Of a DNA stretch of 64,000 nucleotides, positions 11,301 to 22,737 are shown piece by piece. This DNA is from Panulirus ornatus (Eukaryota; Arthropoda; Malacostraca; Decapoda; Palinuridae). Location: assembly GCF_036320965.1 (NCBI RefSeq), contig NC_092240.1, forward strand, positions 8,644,501 to 8,708,500, read 5' to 3'. The notes under the pieces were generated by a model that saw nothing but the letters and a program-made list of their open reading frames with translations, ran no database searches and was not told the DNA's origin. Within the stretch, counting starts at the first letter, position 1; every line of letters starts with the position of its first letter. A program made the translations under genes and the position numbers.

Positions 11301-14300
11301 AGGCTGATATTTGGATATCACATTGAAAGAACTTATTAGCAAGTCCAGTAAAGACTGGAGTGATAATGAGAATTTTCAATATGAAAGTTAGATTGCTAAT
11401 TGTAAAAATGTTTACTGTATGTAGAAGAGGCAGAATTGAATTTTGTGTCATTGAATTAAATGTACTGTGTTTTATGGTTACCAATGAAAGCTTAAATTGG
11501 TAAACCTGGGTGAGTATAGAAACACCTGACAAAAGAAAATTGTGGGAATGAAGCATATGGACTATCATGAGAGGTTGAAATAACTTGAACTATATAGCTT
11601 AGAAAGAATAACCAAAAGAAATGTGAAAATTTATGTATGACAACAAATTAAAGGAATTGGAGGAAATGTTTTAGGACTAAAAACTTCACAATATGCAAGA
11701 AACAGAGTAATTACATTTTCAAGAATCCCATGGAATGTCTCAAAAAAGGCATCAAACAAAAATAGCACGAGCCCAGTGAAAAAGATGAAAACATTACTCT
11801 TATGCCAAATGAAATAAAAATCCTGCAAGGGGTGAATACAGGAACCTTTAAAAGACTCAACAAATGCTTAAAAAAGTTCCAGATTAATCTGAGACTGACA
11901 ACTGTATATCATGTATGGCAGCAGAGAATGGTAGGATTGTTAAACAAATAATGTATTTGGATAGTGTTATGTGTTAGCCCTGCCACATTTCAAAATCTCA
12001 GCTCAGGTAGTCTGATATTGTTAGATACTCTCTCATGGGGCAAAGTTGTCTATTGATTTTCTTTGTTATGCAAAGTCTAGCCCTCATTAAGAAGATATGA
12101 TAATTGTAGGTACGGCTGATGAACCACTTAACATGGCGCATCATCGCAGACTTCCCACACAACTCATCTATTGCTTCTGGTAATTGTGTAATCTACAAGG
12201 AAATAGAAAAGCCTTTGACAGGTTACCCAGCTACATTGGCTTCAGTACAAGGCCTTCCACTAGTTCTTGAAACTGCATGTAAGTTTGAATATCAGTTTTG
12301 CCCTCTATCTCTTTTTTGTGATACATAATTCTTTTTTTGCATTTAAAGAATATTTGGTCAATGTAGAATCTACAAGTATGATAAAACTTCACATTATTAT
12401 ATAACTGTTTTGTAGATTCATTATATGAATGTACTCAGAGGAGGCTTATGCAGTCATTATAACAAGTAACAAAGTTTAATTGATACTGCAAAGACTTTTT
12501 CCTCTGCTTGATTACTTCAGTTTAATTGTGGAGAAAGGTATACAGATTTTCCTCCTCCACACTTTCTTTTGTATTTCTTCCTTTGCCCTTTCTACCTAAC
12601 CTCGCATCTTTCTTCCACTTCTGTTCACCATAATTGTCCATTCTAACATGTCTTCAGCCTCCGAGTAAGAGCTTAGATGCCCTGTTCATTGGAGTTTTTT
12701 CCTTAACACATGTCCATCCTAGGCCCCTTACATTGGTGCTTTTGTCTATTTTAGATATTTGTAGCCTGTAGCAAATTTTTAATGTTAACACTTTTCCTGT
12801 CTCTTTCATTAGTATTCACAGTAATTTTACTTTCTCTTATCAACATTTCCAATAATTCTCATAACCATCCCATGTATCTTTCTCTTGTACATCATTTTCT
12901 AAACTTGCTTGTGAGCTAAGGCTGCTTGTGTTCACATAAGTATCTTATGTAGACCCAATTATGGATTATGTATCTCAAGATAAACAGATTTGGTTGTTTT
13001 GCCTTTAACTCCTCAGAGAACTAATCAAAGTATGTAGAAATTGTTTTATTTACTTTTATTTATTATACTTAATCACCGCCTTCTGTTAGCGAGGTAGCAC
13101 AAGGAAACAGACGAGGAATGGCCCAACCCACCCACATACACATGTATATACATAAACACTCACACGCACATATACATACATATACAATTCACTGTATACA
13201 TACTTATACATATGCTGACATATACATATATACACATGTACATATTCATACTTGCTGCCTTTATCCATTCTCATCACCACCCTGCCACGCATGAAATAGC
13301 ACCCCCTCTCCTGTGAGGTAGCACCAGGAAAAGACAAAAAAAAAGGCCACATTCGTTCACACTCAGTCTCTAGCTGTCATATGTAATGCCCCGAAACCAT
13401 GCCTCCCTTTCCACATCCAGGCCCCACAAACCTTTCCATGGTTTACCCCAGACGCTTCACATGCCCTGGTTCAGTCCATTGACAGCACGTTAATAAACAA
13501 ATATCCATCATGTTACCCAGACTTGGTAGTAAATGGAAGCACCTGCAAGAGACTTTCTTAAGCAATTTCTCATAAGACCATATTCACGTTGATGTAGATA
13601 GCACTTAGATTACAGAACTAAAAGGAGGTATATGTAGTATTTACCTAAGGTTATTCTTAGAATGCTTTTTCTTGATGGCCAGGAGTTATGTTTAGTCAGA
13701 CTTCAAGGTTTGTTGTAGAATTTTAGTAAATTTGCAAAGAGTGTTGAATATTCTTGAGATGAACTAACTGGAAGCAGCCAAGTTTCACTTTTCATCCAGT
13801 TGCCAGTTTATATGATTGACCCCAAGATGGTCCTGATCAAAACAAATTCCATTAAATGAGACTTCTAATCAGTCAGACAAGGGACTCTGAAGCATCTTGT
13901 CAGGAAGCTTACAAGATACAACTTAGATTTTACTTTAAAAGATACTGATTTGAGCAAAGCTGAAAGGAAGATATATGGTGTGTCACAGCACTTAATGTAA
14001 TATTAAGGTGCAGAATGCTTTGATTCTCTTGTTTATATTCCTGCATATCATCTGCAAACAGGCTTGTCACTAGCCACCATACCTCACGAGCACACTCCAT
14101 ATATGCACCCTCTTTCCCTGAATTTACTTTCATCTCTTATCACTCCATCACTGTATATGTTAAAGAGCCATGGTGACATCACACACCCCTGCCTTAAACC
14201 CACTTGCATATCAAAACTTATGTCCAGCTCTCCATCCATATGTTTCATTCTCTTAACAGTAATTCTAAGATAGTGACAGTAAGTACAGATACAGGTTTGT

Positions 14301-17300
14301 TTGTCTTGCATCTTTGAATTTGGATGTAGTTAGCATCCAAGTATTATGTGCTTTTTAATCATTTGCAGATGAGGAAGAGGAAAAGAGACCGGTGAACATT
14401 GCCTCAATAAGTGTAGAACCAGGGAAGCAATCTCTTCCACGTATGGGGATTGGTACTCTTCTCTTCAGTAAAGATAATCGCTACCTAGCAACACGCAATG
14501 ACAATATGCCAGCTTCCATTTGGATATGGAATATACCAAAGTTGACACTCAAGGCTGTGCTTGTACATGTCAATCCTGTCAGAGGTATGTAGATATTTTC
14601 TAACATTCATTTTAAAGTTGAAGTGATTTGAATGCTCTGACTTCATTAATTCACACAAGTAGTTGAGACTTCTTATTGAATTATGTAGATGTGTCATATT
14701 GTGGGGAAGGTGTGTAAGAGAAGTGCTTGTGATATTGTAAAAGGAATCTTTTGCATGTAATAAAGCAAGTTATTGTAAGAGTGTTATGGTTTGTTGTAGG
14801 AGAACAGGCAAGGCAGTGCAATTTAAAATGTAGAATTATAACTAATTTGTAAATTATTTCATATTGCTAGATGAGAGTGAAGGGAATTACAGTGGATGAT
14901 AAATGAGATGTACATATTCTACAAAAGAAGAAGATTCAAGGTGAATGTGTGTAAGATTAAGATGATGGTTATTGAAAGGAAGAAGAATGAAGTGGTTGAT
15001 TTTGTCATACCGTTTGAGTCAACAAATTTCTTCGTTAAGGCTTATTTATCTGTTCCTCATGTGAGAAATAGCAAACATGTATGAAAGAAAAGAATATAAA
15101 AATGATAGATTAAGTGAAGTACACTACAGGGTTAGGATTGGTTCACATTTTATTCTGGATCAAGATTATCCAGACAATAGAATTAAAGGAGAGAACTGTA
15201 CAGGGGAGAAAGTTAACTGAATCACTTTGTTGAAATTTGAAAGGGGAAATTGTGACCTTAAATATGAAATGGACGAAATGAAGAGCATAATTCTGTCAGC
15301 CCCCAACCATAGGTGTGAAACAGGTATGGGTTGGAGTAGGCAGATCTAGGATTCAGGCTATTAAAGACATGCTTGTAGTGATAGTGAATAGGATAGGGTG
15401 AGAAATGTTGAAGTGTATAGGAGGGATTGCTAGGCAAAGACAAAATTATGGGGTATCTCAAAGTAGATTAAAAGAAGTGCCTTGAAGTGGTTTTGTCAAT
15501 GTAGAGATGATATATGGTAACATTTTAGTAAAGAATGTAAAAGGCATTAAAATCAACAATGGTGAGTGTGCTAGATGTAGATCTTGAGAAAATGAACAGT
15601 AAAGTTTAGGGACAATAAATAGCAATAACATTGACAAAAATTATAGATTTTGATTAATTTGGTCTCATTTTCAAGGTATTTTGATGAAGATTATAGGAAT
15701 GATAAAAGAGAAAGGACACTGTGTTGCAATTAGTATGCATAATGATGAAGATAGTAATAACCAAGCAGACAAGATTTCACCTTGATTTCACATTTTTGTA
15801 CTACTTCGTATTTGTCTTTCATTCCCAAAAGTAGAGAAATAAATTAGGCTGCTTTTCATCATCAAATGAACTCATTTTGCGCACTATCACCACACAGTTG
15901 TTAGCAAAAATAGTAAGCACAAGGACAGTACTATGTGCATGACTGGCCAAGGAGGCTTGGATTAATGGTCATTGACTGAGAGAGTCATGAACTTGCTACC
16001 ATGATGCTCACTCATTCTTGCCTCTCAGTGTTGTCATGTTCCTAATTTCTGCTTTATCTGGCTCAAGTGCATGGTCAGTCATCCACTCTAAAACCTTTGA
16101 AATTCCAGACAACAGTCTTGAACCATTTGAGTGCATTGCCATCATTTGATAGAGGAAAGACATATGATTATGGTATCTTAGAAAACAGATTTTCAGGTGT
16201 ATAGTAGACTTCTCACTGTTACTATGAATACCTTATATGTAGGAGTGAGGCATAAGAAAATAGATTGAGGAATGGGCACTCGTCTTCCTGATATGGAAAC
16301 ATAAGGGATTGATTAAAATGAAAATACAGGAAGATATTAGGGAGATGGAGTTTGCTGGGGATATATGTTTGGATTAGGGCAACCTAGAGACATTTCTCTC
16401 ATCATCACCCCCCTCCGAGAGTTGGGTTGCTAATGGAACAAGGCACCAGAGACATAGACAAATAGATACTTTATAGCTTGATTAATTTGAAGAGAAGTTT
16501 TATTAATCATGTAGATGAAGTGTATGGCACCACATTCTCAGCAAACATCCACTTATTTTTACTTTGTTTACTTTCAGACATTCCAGATTCTATTATTATT
16601 GATAGGTCTTTTGCCAGTTCTGCCTTTATCAATATCATCCATACATTGTATCATCCTTTGTCTAGAAATCTTTTCAGCATAATTTAATCTTATCCTTGGG
16701 GATAGGGGAGAAAGAATACTACCATAATATCTCCTGTATATCATAGAAGGTGACTGAGAGGGATGGGAGCAGGGAATTGAAAATCCTTCTCTCTTATATT
16801 TATGAAATAGAAACATTCAAAGGAACCAAGCTAGGATTTTCCTCAAGCATTCAGTCATCGACTCCTTGTGCTGCATCATTTTATGGGGAAAGGGTAAGCA
16901 GTTATAAAGAAAAATTCCCAGTAACAGCATTTTACTAGAATAGAACATTGTTAGCATAACTTATCCTTGTCTCTCTCTTGCCTCTCTCCAACTTTAACTT
17001 CTAGCCACTCAGTCAGTGTATTATAGTTCTAACATATGTTAAGGTCTTTGTGGTTGCTATTCATTATCTCCAGTGATTTGACAAGAGAGATTCCATAGTC
17101 CTTCCCTTTTAGCCATTATAAGCTTTTCTAGCTCAGTAGGTATACCCATGTTGCAACATGAAATTAATGAGTAGTATCTATTTTATTCATCTATCTTATT
17201 TATAATTGACTCAGGACTCCTTTCTAAGAAAGGGTTGTGGTGTTACTCAGGACCTATTCCCAGGAGTTCATGCAACTTCCTTTGGACAAAGAAGTTTTTG

Positions 17301-20300
17301 TACACAACTGTACTACTAGTGATACAGCCCTGCCAAAGGTGACTTTTCATTTACAGCGTAATGTCATGCAGGCAGAGTCCTGTAACACCAGAATAGTATT
17401 TATATTTATTATACTTTGTCGCTGTCTCCCGCGTTAGCGAGGTAGCGCAAGGAAACAGATGAAAGAATGGTCCAACCCACCCATGTACACATGTATATAC
17501 ATACGCGTCCACACACGCACATATACATACCTATACATCTCAACATATACATATATATACACACACAGACATATACATATATACACATGTACATAATTCA
17601 TACTGTTTGCCCTTATTCATTCCCGTCGCCACCCCACCACACATGAAATGAAAACCCCCTCCCCCCGTGTGTGCGCGAGGTAGGGCTAGGAAAAGACAAC
17701 AAAGGCCACATTCGTTCACACTCACACACTCAGTCTCTAGCTGTCATGTATAATGCACCGAAACCACAGCTCCCTTTCCACATCCAGGCCCCACAAAACA
17801 TTCCATGGTTTACCCCAGACGCTTCACATGCCCTGGTACAATCCATTGACAGCACGTTGACCCCGGTATACCACATCGTTCCAGTTCACTCTATTCCTTG
17901 CACGCCTTTCACCTTCCTGCATGTTCGGGCCCCGATCACTCAAAATCTTCTTCACTCCATCTTTCCACCTCCAGTTTGGTCTCCCACTTCTCGTCATTCC
18001 CTCCACCTCTGACACATATATCCTCTTGGTCAATCTTTCCTCACTTATTCTCTCCATGTGACCAAACCATTTCAAAACACCCTCTTCTGCTCTCTCAACC
18101 ACACTCTTTTTATTATCACATATCTCTCTTACCCTTTCATTACTTACTCGATCAAACCACCTCACACCACATATGGTCCTCAAACATCTCATTTCCAGCA
18201 CATCCACCCTCCTCCACACAACTCTATCTATAGCCCACGCCTCACAACCATGTAACATTGTTGGAACCACTATTCCTTCAAACATACCCAAGATAACGTT
18301 CTCGACTTCTACACATTTTTCAACGCTCCCAGAACTTTCACCCCCTTCCCTACCCTGTGACTCACTTCCACTTCCATGGTTCCATCCACTGCCAAATCCA
18401 CTCCCAGATATCTAAAACACTTCACTTCCTCCAGTTTTTCTCCATTCAAACTTACCTCCCGGTTGACTTATCCCTCAACCCTACCGTACCTAATAACCTT
18501 GCTCTTATTCACATTTACTCTCAGCTTTCTTCTTTCACACACTTTACCAACCTCAGTCACTAGCTTCTGCAGTTTCTCACCCGAATCAGTCAGCAGTGCT
18601 GTATCATCAGCAAACAACAAGTGACTTACTTCCCAAGCCTTCTCATCCACAACAGACTGCATACTTGCCCCTCTCTCCAAAACTCTTGCATTCACCTCCC
18701 TGATCACCCCATCCATAAACAAATTAAACAGCCTTGGAGACATCACGCACCCCTGCCTGTAAACCGACATTCACTGAGAACCAAAACTTTATAGTGACGG
18801 AGAATTAAAAGGGTAGATGCTTGGGACTGATAGGTATCAGTTACATCCACAGAGGTATGGTTATTATAGTTCCTGATATTTAAAAGAAATGAGCAGTAAG
18901 CTTATATTTAGCTAGAATTGCTCTCCTGTATTGTAATCCATGACCTCCCTCAGATGCTAAAGATTTGGTAGCAGTGCTCAGAACATTTGTTGAGGGATTG
19001 AGTATTGATCTAGCTGTTTTATAAATGCAGTTATTGACTGATTTCAGCCTAAAAATAAAGATTATATGTGTAAAGAATAAGGAGTGTCTCTCCAGGGATA
19101 TACAAGAGAGAAGTATAAGTAGAGAAACTGAAGAAATAAAAGGGCTCAAGAATAGAGAAAACAGTGCAGCTTATAATAGTAAGATAAAGCTTTGAAGGAT
19201 AGCATAGAGTGCAAGATTTTGTAGTAGACTGCCATCATTATATCATTATAGATTATAGTTTTCACTAGGAGAGGAGATATCATTATAGATTATAGCATTC
19301 TAAGGTGTTATAGTTATTGAACATAATAGTTATTTCTTTTACACTTGCAGAATTTGCTTGGGACCCACAACAACCACGTTTGGCACTGTGTACAGGAAAT
19401 AACCATGTTTATTTCTGGTCTCCCTTTGGCTGTCTAACTGTTGCAGTCCCAGGAGCACCCACATTGCAGATCATGTCAGTCAGGTGTGTATTCATTATTT
19501 ATTCCCAGTCTTATCATGCTGGTAAGGCTTATGGCCATTTTTGCTTGTTCTTTGGGCCCATAGAAAACATAAACAATAGTACTAAGGCTCAGAATGGATA
19601 ATATATTCTTACAGTTAAAGAATGACCTTCTCTTCCACTCTGAAGATACTATCTGCTCCATTTGGCATCAGAAAAGACAAGCTAAGATATTCTATATCCT
19701 CTGATTTCTTATAGTGTTGAATCACTATAGCATGTTCCTGATTGCTTCATATCTGCAGGATCAGCAGTACTTACTAGACTATAGTTGTTAGTGGAACTAC
19801 AGGATCCTCTGTCCAGTTGTTTCTTGTACAAACTATAAATGTATAGGCACATGCAAAACAGTACCTTAAGTAGAAAAGTAGGTCTTGTTAGTTAACTTAG
19901 TCTTCTGTTCAGTTTTTATAAGAAGTGGTTTGAAGTGGCCTTTCAGTGCAGCTGTTTGGGAACTTCAGGCTTATTGATTCTTTCAGACTGTAAGATTTGG
20001 ATAATAACCAGTTTAAGATAATTGGTGATGTTTCCCTGTTTTCAACCTATGTGGCCTCAAAGTTCTATATCAACCTGAATTTTATGTGAAGAAGTTTGTT
20101 GCTATCATGGCCATTGATCTTGTAAGGAACATTATTATGTCTGTATTACAAACATGGCTGAATGGATTATGACGAGTAAATGAAAAGTATAAGGTCAGGG
20201 AAAGAGTAGATATTTAACATAAGGGGTAATTTAGATATGTCACATCTACTCTGTGTGAAATAAAAGCTTAAGGATAGTTGAATGGTTAGTATAAAGCCAA

Positions 20301-21590
20301 GGGTTAGGAGAACATTTGACTGGAAAGGAATGGAGGATATAACATCAGGCCTCTTGATGAGTAAAGGTGCTTTGCAAAGCAGAAGTGTGACTCATGATGA
20401 AAGTTGATTGATGTGAAAATTTTATTTGATTGCTGATATGCAAGTTATAGCTTACTTGCAAAATTGAAGCTGAGCAGGTCTAGAAATCACTTAAATAGCT
20501 GTGCAGAAGACGTAAATGGTTCACACAGACAGACAAGGTTTCACACTTAGTGTCCTCATAGGCATCACTTTTTTGACAAGTTTGAAACAGCAAACAGGAA
20601 GATTTACAGTCTTCTTACTATTTTTATTATCTCCATTGGTACTTTTAACAGTTACAATGAGTTTCAATCATACGATAACCCAAGGAAAAAATCACCTGAA
20701 TAAGAATAAAAGGTACCTTTTATTAGCCTTCATTTACTGTAAAATTCTTTCCCTGTTGATGGTTAAAACATTTCTGGTTTTATTTCATCTGTATTTTAAG
20801 GTTTATGGTCTTCACTTAAACACAGTCTTACAAATTAGTATTTGTTTCATGAAATCTTCATGCTTCATTATTTTTTTTCAGCCTTGTGTTTTAGTGCCAT
20901 TTGTATCAGTACAAGCAAGAGGGAACTGTTGAATTCATTTGGTAGTTGAATAAATATGCAGACTTGTTTGGCAAATATTTTTCAGCTTGCTATGATTTTT
21001 AACATTAAATGATTGTGATGTATAGTGATCAGCGTTTGCTGCTTCTGCTTTGGTCATCTTGTCGTGAAATTGAGGTATGGATAATTATTAGGGTTACAAG
21101 TGTTCCTCTAGGAATTAGTCATCCCTGAGCTTTGCCTCTAGCAAAATTCTCTTGCGAAACATGGAAACCTGTTTTACTCTTGCAAAACTTGCATACCTAT
21201 ATGTACTTGATCCAACCATCTAAATACAAATACACTTGGTATTAGATAAATTTAAGGGTATATTTAATGGGTCTTGTTTTCATTTTAGCAGCCTCATTGT
21301 TATGTGGAAAGGTTACTTAAAATTGATTACTTCATTATCATAAGGCCTCAGACAAAGCAGATTCTCCTTGCCGTAGGGGATGCCACCCTGCATGGGAGGA
21401 AAAGTCCTTTGCGATAATATGTAGCATTAAGGAATCATCAAATTTTTACCTTTCTAAAGATACTTTTTTCTTTCTTACCAACAGGTGGCACCCTTCAGGA
21501 TCTTGTTTAGCATTGATGGGACGTGACCAGTTTTCTGTCTGTTTTCTGGATAGTCGTTTCCCAGTAAAAGAACCAGAGACAAGCTCGTAG
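4515..21590 (+). CDS. WRAP73: WRAP73 (WDR8) WD-repeat protein, complete coding region in 8 exons
   Basis: The gene encodes a WD40 beta-propeller protein of the WRAP73/WDR8 family. In animals and fungi this protein acts at centrosomes and spindle poles with SSX2IP/Msd1, anchoring microtubules and supporting cilium assembly. I assembled it from eight exons with consistent phases: 4515-4670, 7534-7716, 9028-9204, 9936-10157, 12110-12278, 14369-14584, 19351-19483 and 21485-21590, total 1362 nt or 453 aa plus stop; the human protein is about 460 aa. Family signatures appear in order: MNFAEV start, [97 protein letters not shown]. Every internal intron is GT-AG. An identical copy of exon 1 lies at 988-1143, so the true first exon could be either copy. 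Upstream 5' UTR exons lie outside the window. Identification is very secure. Confidence 0.95.
5155..7016 (+). mobile_element. LINE copy B with leading antisense fragment
   Basis: The antisense fragment 5155-5320 is followed by sense LINE from 5321. The same RT and C-terminal blocks as copy A are present but with more stops and frameshifts (for example stops near 5663 and 5911). The 3' end (about 6900-7016) is an older variant in which the terminal stem-loop reads GTTACCTTGTTAACATGGGA. Confidence 0.88.
7085..7425 (-). repeat. Dispersed repeat R1, diverged copy
   Basis: On the - strand it shares GAAATGATGGATTCATTTAG, TCAATGAGACT and GCTTTTCACTTGCAGTGTGA with the copy at 1-230. About 100 bp upstream of WRAP73 exon 2. 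Confidence 0.72.
7534..7716 (+). CDS. WRAP73: WRAP73 coding exon 2
   Basis: This 61-codon exon (residues 53-113) is phase 0 at both ends. Its acceptor is TTCTCAG and its donor GTAAGA. It has no internal ATG near its start, so simple ORF scans miss it. Motifs [25 protein letters not shown] and [10 protein letters not shown] match the WRAP73 family closely. Confidence 0.93.
8190..8390 (+). mobile_element. Possible degenerate LINE C-terminal relic
   Basis: A short stretch encodes [16 protein letters not shown], resembling the LINE block [15 protein letters not shown]. No other domain is intact. Weak, based on one motif. Confidence 0.3.
9028..9204 (+). CDS. WRAP73: WRAP73 coding exon 3
   Basis: This 59-codon exon (residues 114-172) is phase 0 at both ends, with acceptor TTCACAG and donor GTAATG. 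It begins LRITVWSL, continuing the strand broken at the end of exon 2, and contains [11 protein letters not shown], a strongly conserved WRAP73 segment. Confidence 0.94.
9205..9935. other. WRAP73 intron 3, no gene
   Basis: AT-rich intron with short chance frames only; no transposon recognised. Confidence 0.6.
9936..10157 (+). CDS. WRAP73: WRAP73 coding exon 4
   Basis: This 74-codon exon (residues 173-246) is phase 0 at both ends, with acceptor TGTCCAG and donor GTAAGT. It contains [21 protein letters not shown] and AIGSYDQK, the most conserved part of the family. Confidence 0.95.
10158..11519. other. WRAP73 intron 4, unrecognised sequence
   Basis: About 1.36 kb before the CR1-like relic. 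The stretch 10430-11040 is less AT-rich than its surroundings and may be an unidentified repeat, but I see no second copy in the window. Confidence 0.45.
11520..11900 (+). mobile_element. CR1/L2-like LINE reverse transcriptase C-terminal tail relic
   Basis: With stops ignored, the + strand encodes [26 protein letters not shown]-like, [19 protein letters not shown] and then [11 protein letters not shown]. This order matches the C-terminal tail common to CR1/L2/jockey-type RTs in aquatic invertebrates. It lies in the WRAP73 intron between exons 4 and 5 and is a different family from the main LINE. Confidence 0.6.
12110..12278 (+). CDS. WRAP73: WRAP73 coding exon 5
   Basis: The exon covers residues 247-302 plus one base (phase 1 at its end). 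The acceptor is ATTGTAG and the donor GTAAGT. It starts [10 protein letters not shown], the expected continuation after GSYDQK, and includes VIYKEIEKP. The C-terminal half of the exon is the variable linker of the family. Confidence 0.93.
13050..13491 (-). mobile_element. LINE 3' end fragment (copy N)
   Basis: The main LINE's 3' UTR on the - strand, starting at the tail side (13050) and extending to the last coding codons, where it is truncated. In the WRAP73 intron between exons 5 and 6. Confidence 0.9.
13930..14290 (-). mobile_element. Second LINE family: RT palm relic
   Basis: The - strand encodes [22 protein letters not shown] followed, after a frame break, by SLFADDM, the RT catalytic box. 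Sequence around the motifs differs clearly from the main LINE, so this is another family. It lies just upstream of WRAP73 exon 6. Confidence 0.72.
14369..14584 (+). CDS. WRAP73: WRAP73 coding exon 6
   Basis: The exon covers residues 303-374, entered and left in phase 1, with acceptor TTTGCAG and donor GTATGT. An acidic linker (EEEEKRP) is followed by [18 protein letters not shown] and IWIWNIPKL, matching the late propeller blades. Relics of a second LINE family lie on both sides (13930-14290 and 14880-15520). Confidence 0.94.
14880..15520 (+). mobile_element. Second LINE family: RT thumb and tail relic
   Basis: The + strand encodes [21 protein letters not shown], the segment that follows FADD in LINE RTs (compare [14 protein letters not shown] of the main family). 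Degenerate tail sequence follows to about 15520. It lies in the intron after WRAP73 exon 6, in the opposite orientation to the relic at 13930-14290. Confidence 0.55.
15521..16694. other. WRAP73 intron 6 segment, nothing recognised
   Basis: AT-rich sequence between the second-family LINE relic and the old short retroelement. One short RT-like match (EFAGDICLD near 16350) is too weak to call. Confidence 0.5.
16695..16912 (+). mobile_element. Old diverged copy of the short retroelement
   Basis: It begins GGGGATAGGGGAGAAAGAATAC and follows the same order of blocks as the copy at 568-806, with many substitutions throughout and a degraded tail. It sits in the WRAP73 intron between exons 6 and 7. 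Confidence 0.7.
17215..17400 (+). repeat. Dispersed repeat R1, diverged copy
   Basis: Shares GTGGTGTTACTCAGGACC, CCCAGG and GACTTTTCATTTACAGCGTA with the other copies. It ends at the tail of LINE copy C. Read in one frame, this copy and the one at 7085-7425 both give PKV-x-FHLQ, which hints at a coding origin. Confidence 0.68.
17403..18786 (-). mobile_element. LINE copy C, 3' part
   Basis: The 3' UTR lies at 17403-17740 and RT C-terminal coding above it on the - strand, with [39 protein letters not shown] and [11 protein letters not shown]. The 5' truncation is at about 18786. Coding is broken into at least two frames. It lies in the intron between WRAP73 exons 6 and 7. Confidence 0.93.
19351..19483 (+). 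CDS. WRAP73: WRAP73 coding exon 7
   Basis: The exon covers residues 375-418, entered in phase 1 and left in phase 2, with acceptor ACTTGCAG and donor GTGTGT. It contains [15 protein letters not shown] and YFWSPFGC, which are diagnostic of WRAP73. Confidence 0.95.
19484..21484. other. WRAP73 intron 7, no gene
   Basis: About 2 kb of AT-rich intron. The longest frame (20516-20932, 138 codons) is low-complexity hydrophobic with no family resemblance and is best read as chance. Confidence 0.65.
21485..21590 (+). CDS. WRAP73: WRAP73 terminal coding exon 8
   Basis: The exon covers residues 419-453, entered in phase 2 after acceptor CAACAG, and ends at TAG 21588-21590. It encodes [15 protein letters not shown] and a short tail, corresponding to the last propeller strand. 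A LINE in antisense orientation begins about 12 bases after the stop, so most of the 3' UTR must be transposon-derived or the poly(A) site lies beyond it. Confidence 0.93.
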
Positions 21591-21602
21591 CTACAAAAGT
21601 AA

Positions 21603-22582
21603 AAATTATTTATTTTGCTTTGTCGCTGTCTCCTGCGTTAGCAAGGTAGCACAAGGAAACAGACAAAAGAATGGCCCAACCCACCCACATACACATTTAT
21701 ATACATACACGTCCACACACGTACATATACATACCCATACATCTCAATGTATACATATATATACACACACAGACATATACATATATACAAATGTAAATAA
21801 TTCATACTGTCTGCCTTTATTCATTCCCATCGCCACCCCGCCACACATGAAATAACAACCCCTTCCCCCCTCATGTGCGCGAGGTAGCGCTAAGAAAAGA
21901 CAAAAAAGGCCACATTCGTTCACACTCAGTCTCTAGCTGTCATGTAATAATGCACTGAAACCACAGCTCCCTTTCCACATTCAGGCCCCACAGAACTTTC
22001 CATGGTTTACCCCAGACACTTCACATGCCCTGGTTCAATCTATTGACAGCACGTCGACCCTGGTATACCTACATCGTTCCAATTCACTCTATTCCTTGCA
22101 CGCCTTTCACCCTCCTGCATGTTCAGGCCCCGATCACTCAAAATCCTTTTCATTCCATCTTTCCACCTCCAAGTTGGTCTCCCACTTCTCGTCATTCCCT
22201 CCACCTCTGACACATATATCCTCTTGGTCAATCTTTCCTCTCTCATTCTCTCCATGTGACCAAACCATTTCAAAACACCCTCTTCTGCTCTCTCAACCAC
22301 ACTCTTTTTATTACCACACATCTCTCTTACCCTGTTATTACTTAATCAAAGCACCTCACACCACATATTGTCCTCAGACATCTCATTTCCAGCACATCCA
22401 CCCTCCTGCGCACAACTCTATCCATAGCCCATGCCTCGCAACCATATAACATTGTTGGAACCTCTATTCCTTCAAACATCCCCATTTTTGCTTTCCGAGA
22501 TAATGTCCGACTTCCACACATTCTTCAGCGCTCCCAGAACTTTCGCCCCCTCCCCCACCCTATGACTCACTTCTGCTTCCAT
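21603..22582 (-). mobile_element. LINE copy D, inserted in the WRAP73 3' UTR
   Basis: Begins at the LINE tail about 12 bp after the WRAP73 stop and runs through the 3' UTR into coding for the C-terminal domain ([25 protein letters not shown]). It is truncated at 22582, where a perfect 13-bp inverted repeat (22558-22570 and 22583-22595) marks the junction. Confidence 0.92.
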
Positions 22583-22737
22583 GTGAGTCATAGGGAAATA
22601 TCCTTTGAAATTATTAATAGCAGGATACAGAAAAAGATATATGTATGAGCTTGTAAGCTCATATATGAGAGAGGAAAATGAGTTGATTTCTTTCAAACAA
22701 TTTCTTGATAATTTATTTTACATTTTTTTTGTGCTAT

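Noticed and set aside
13140..13260. Alternating CA/TA-rich runs read as a Z-DNA or satellite array
   Set aside because: They are the ordinary GT-rich 3' UTR of the LINE, repeated in every copy.
16310..16390. RT-like EFAGDICLD sequence
   Set aside because: A single short motif with stops on both sides; no further RT blocks.
20516..20932. 138-codon open frame in WRAP73 intron 7
   Set aside because: Low-complexity hydrophobic translation from AT-rich intron, no domain, and it lies between well-supported exons.
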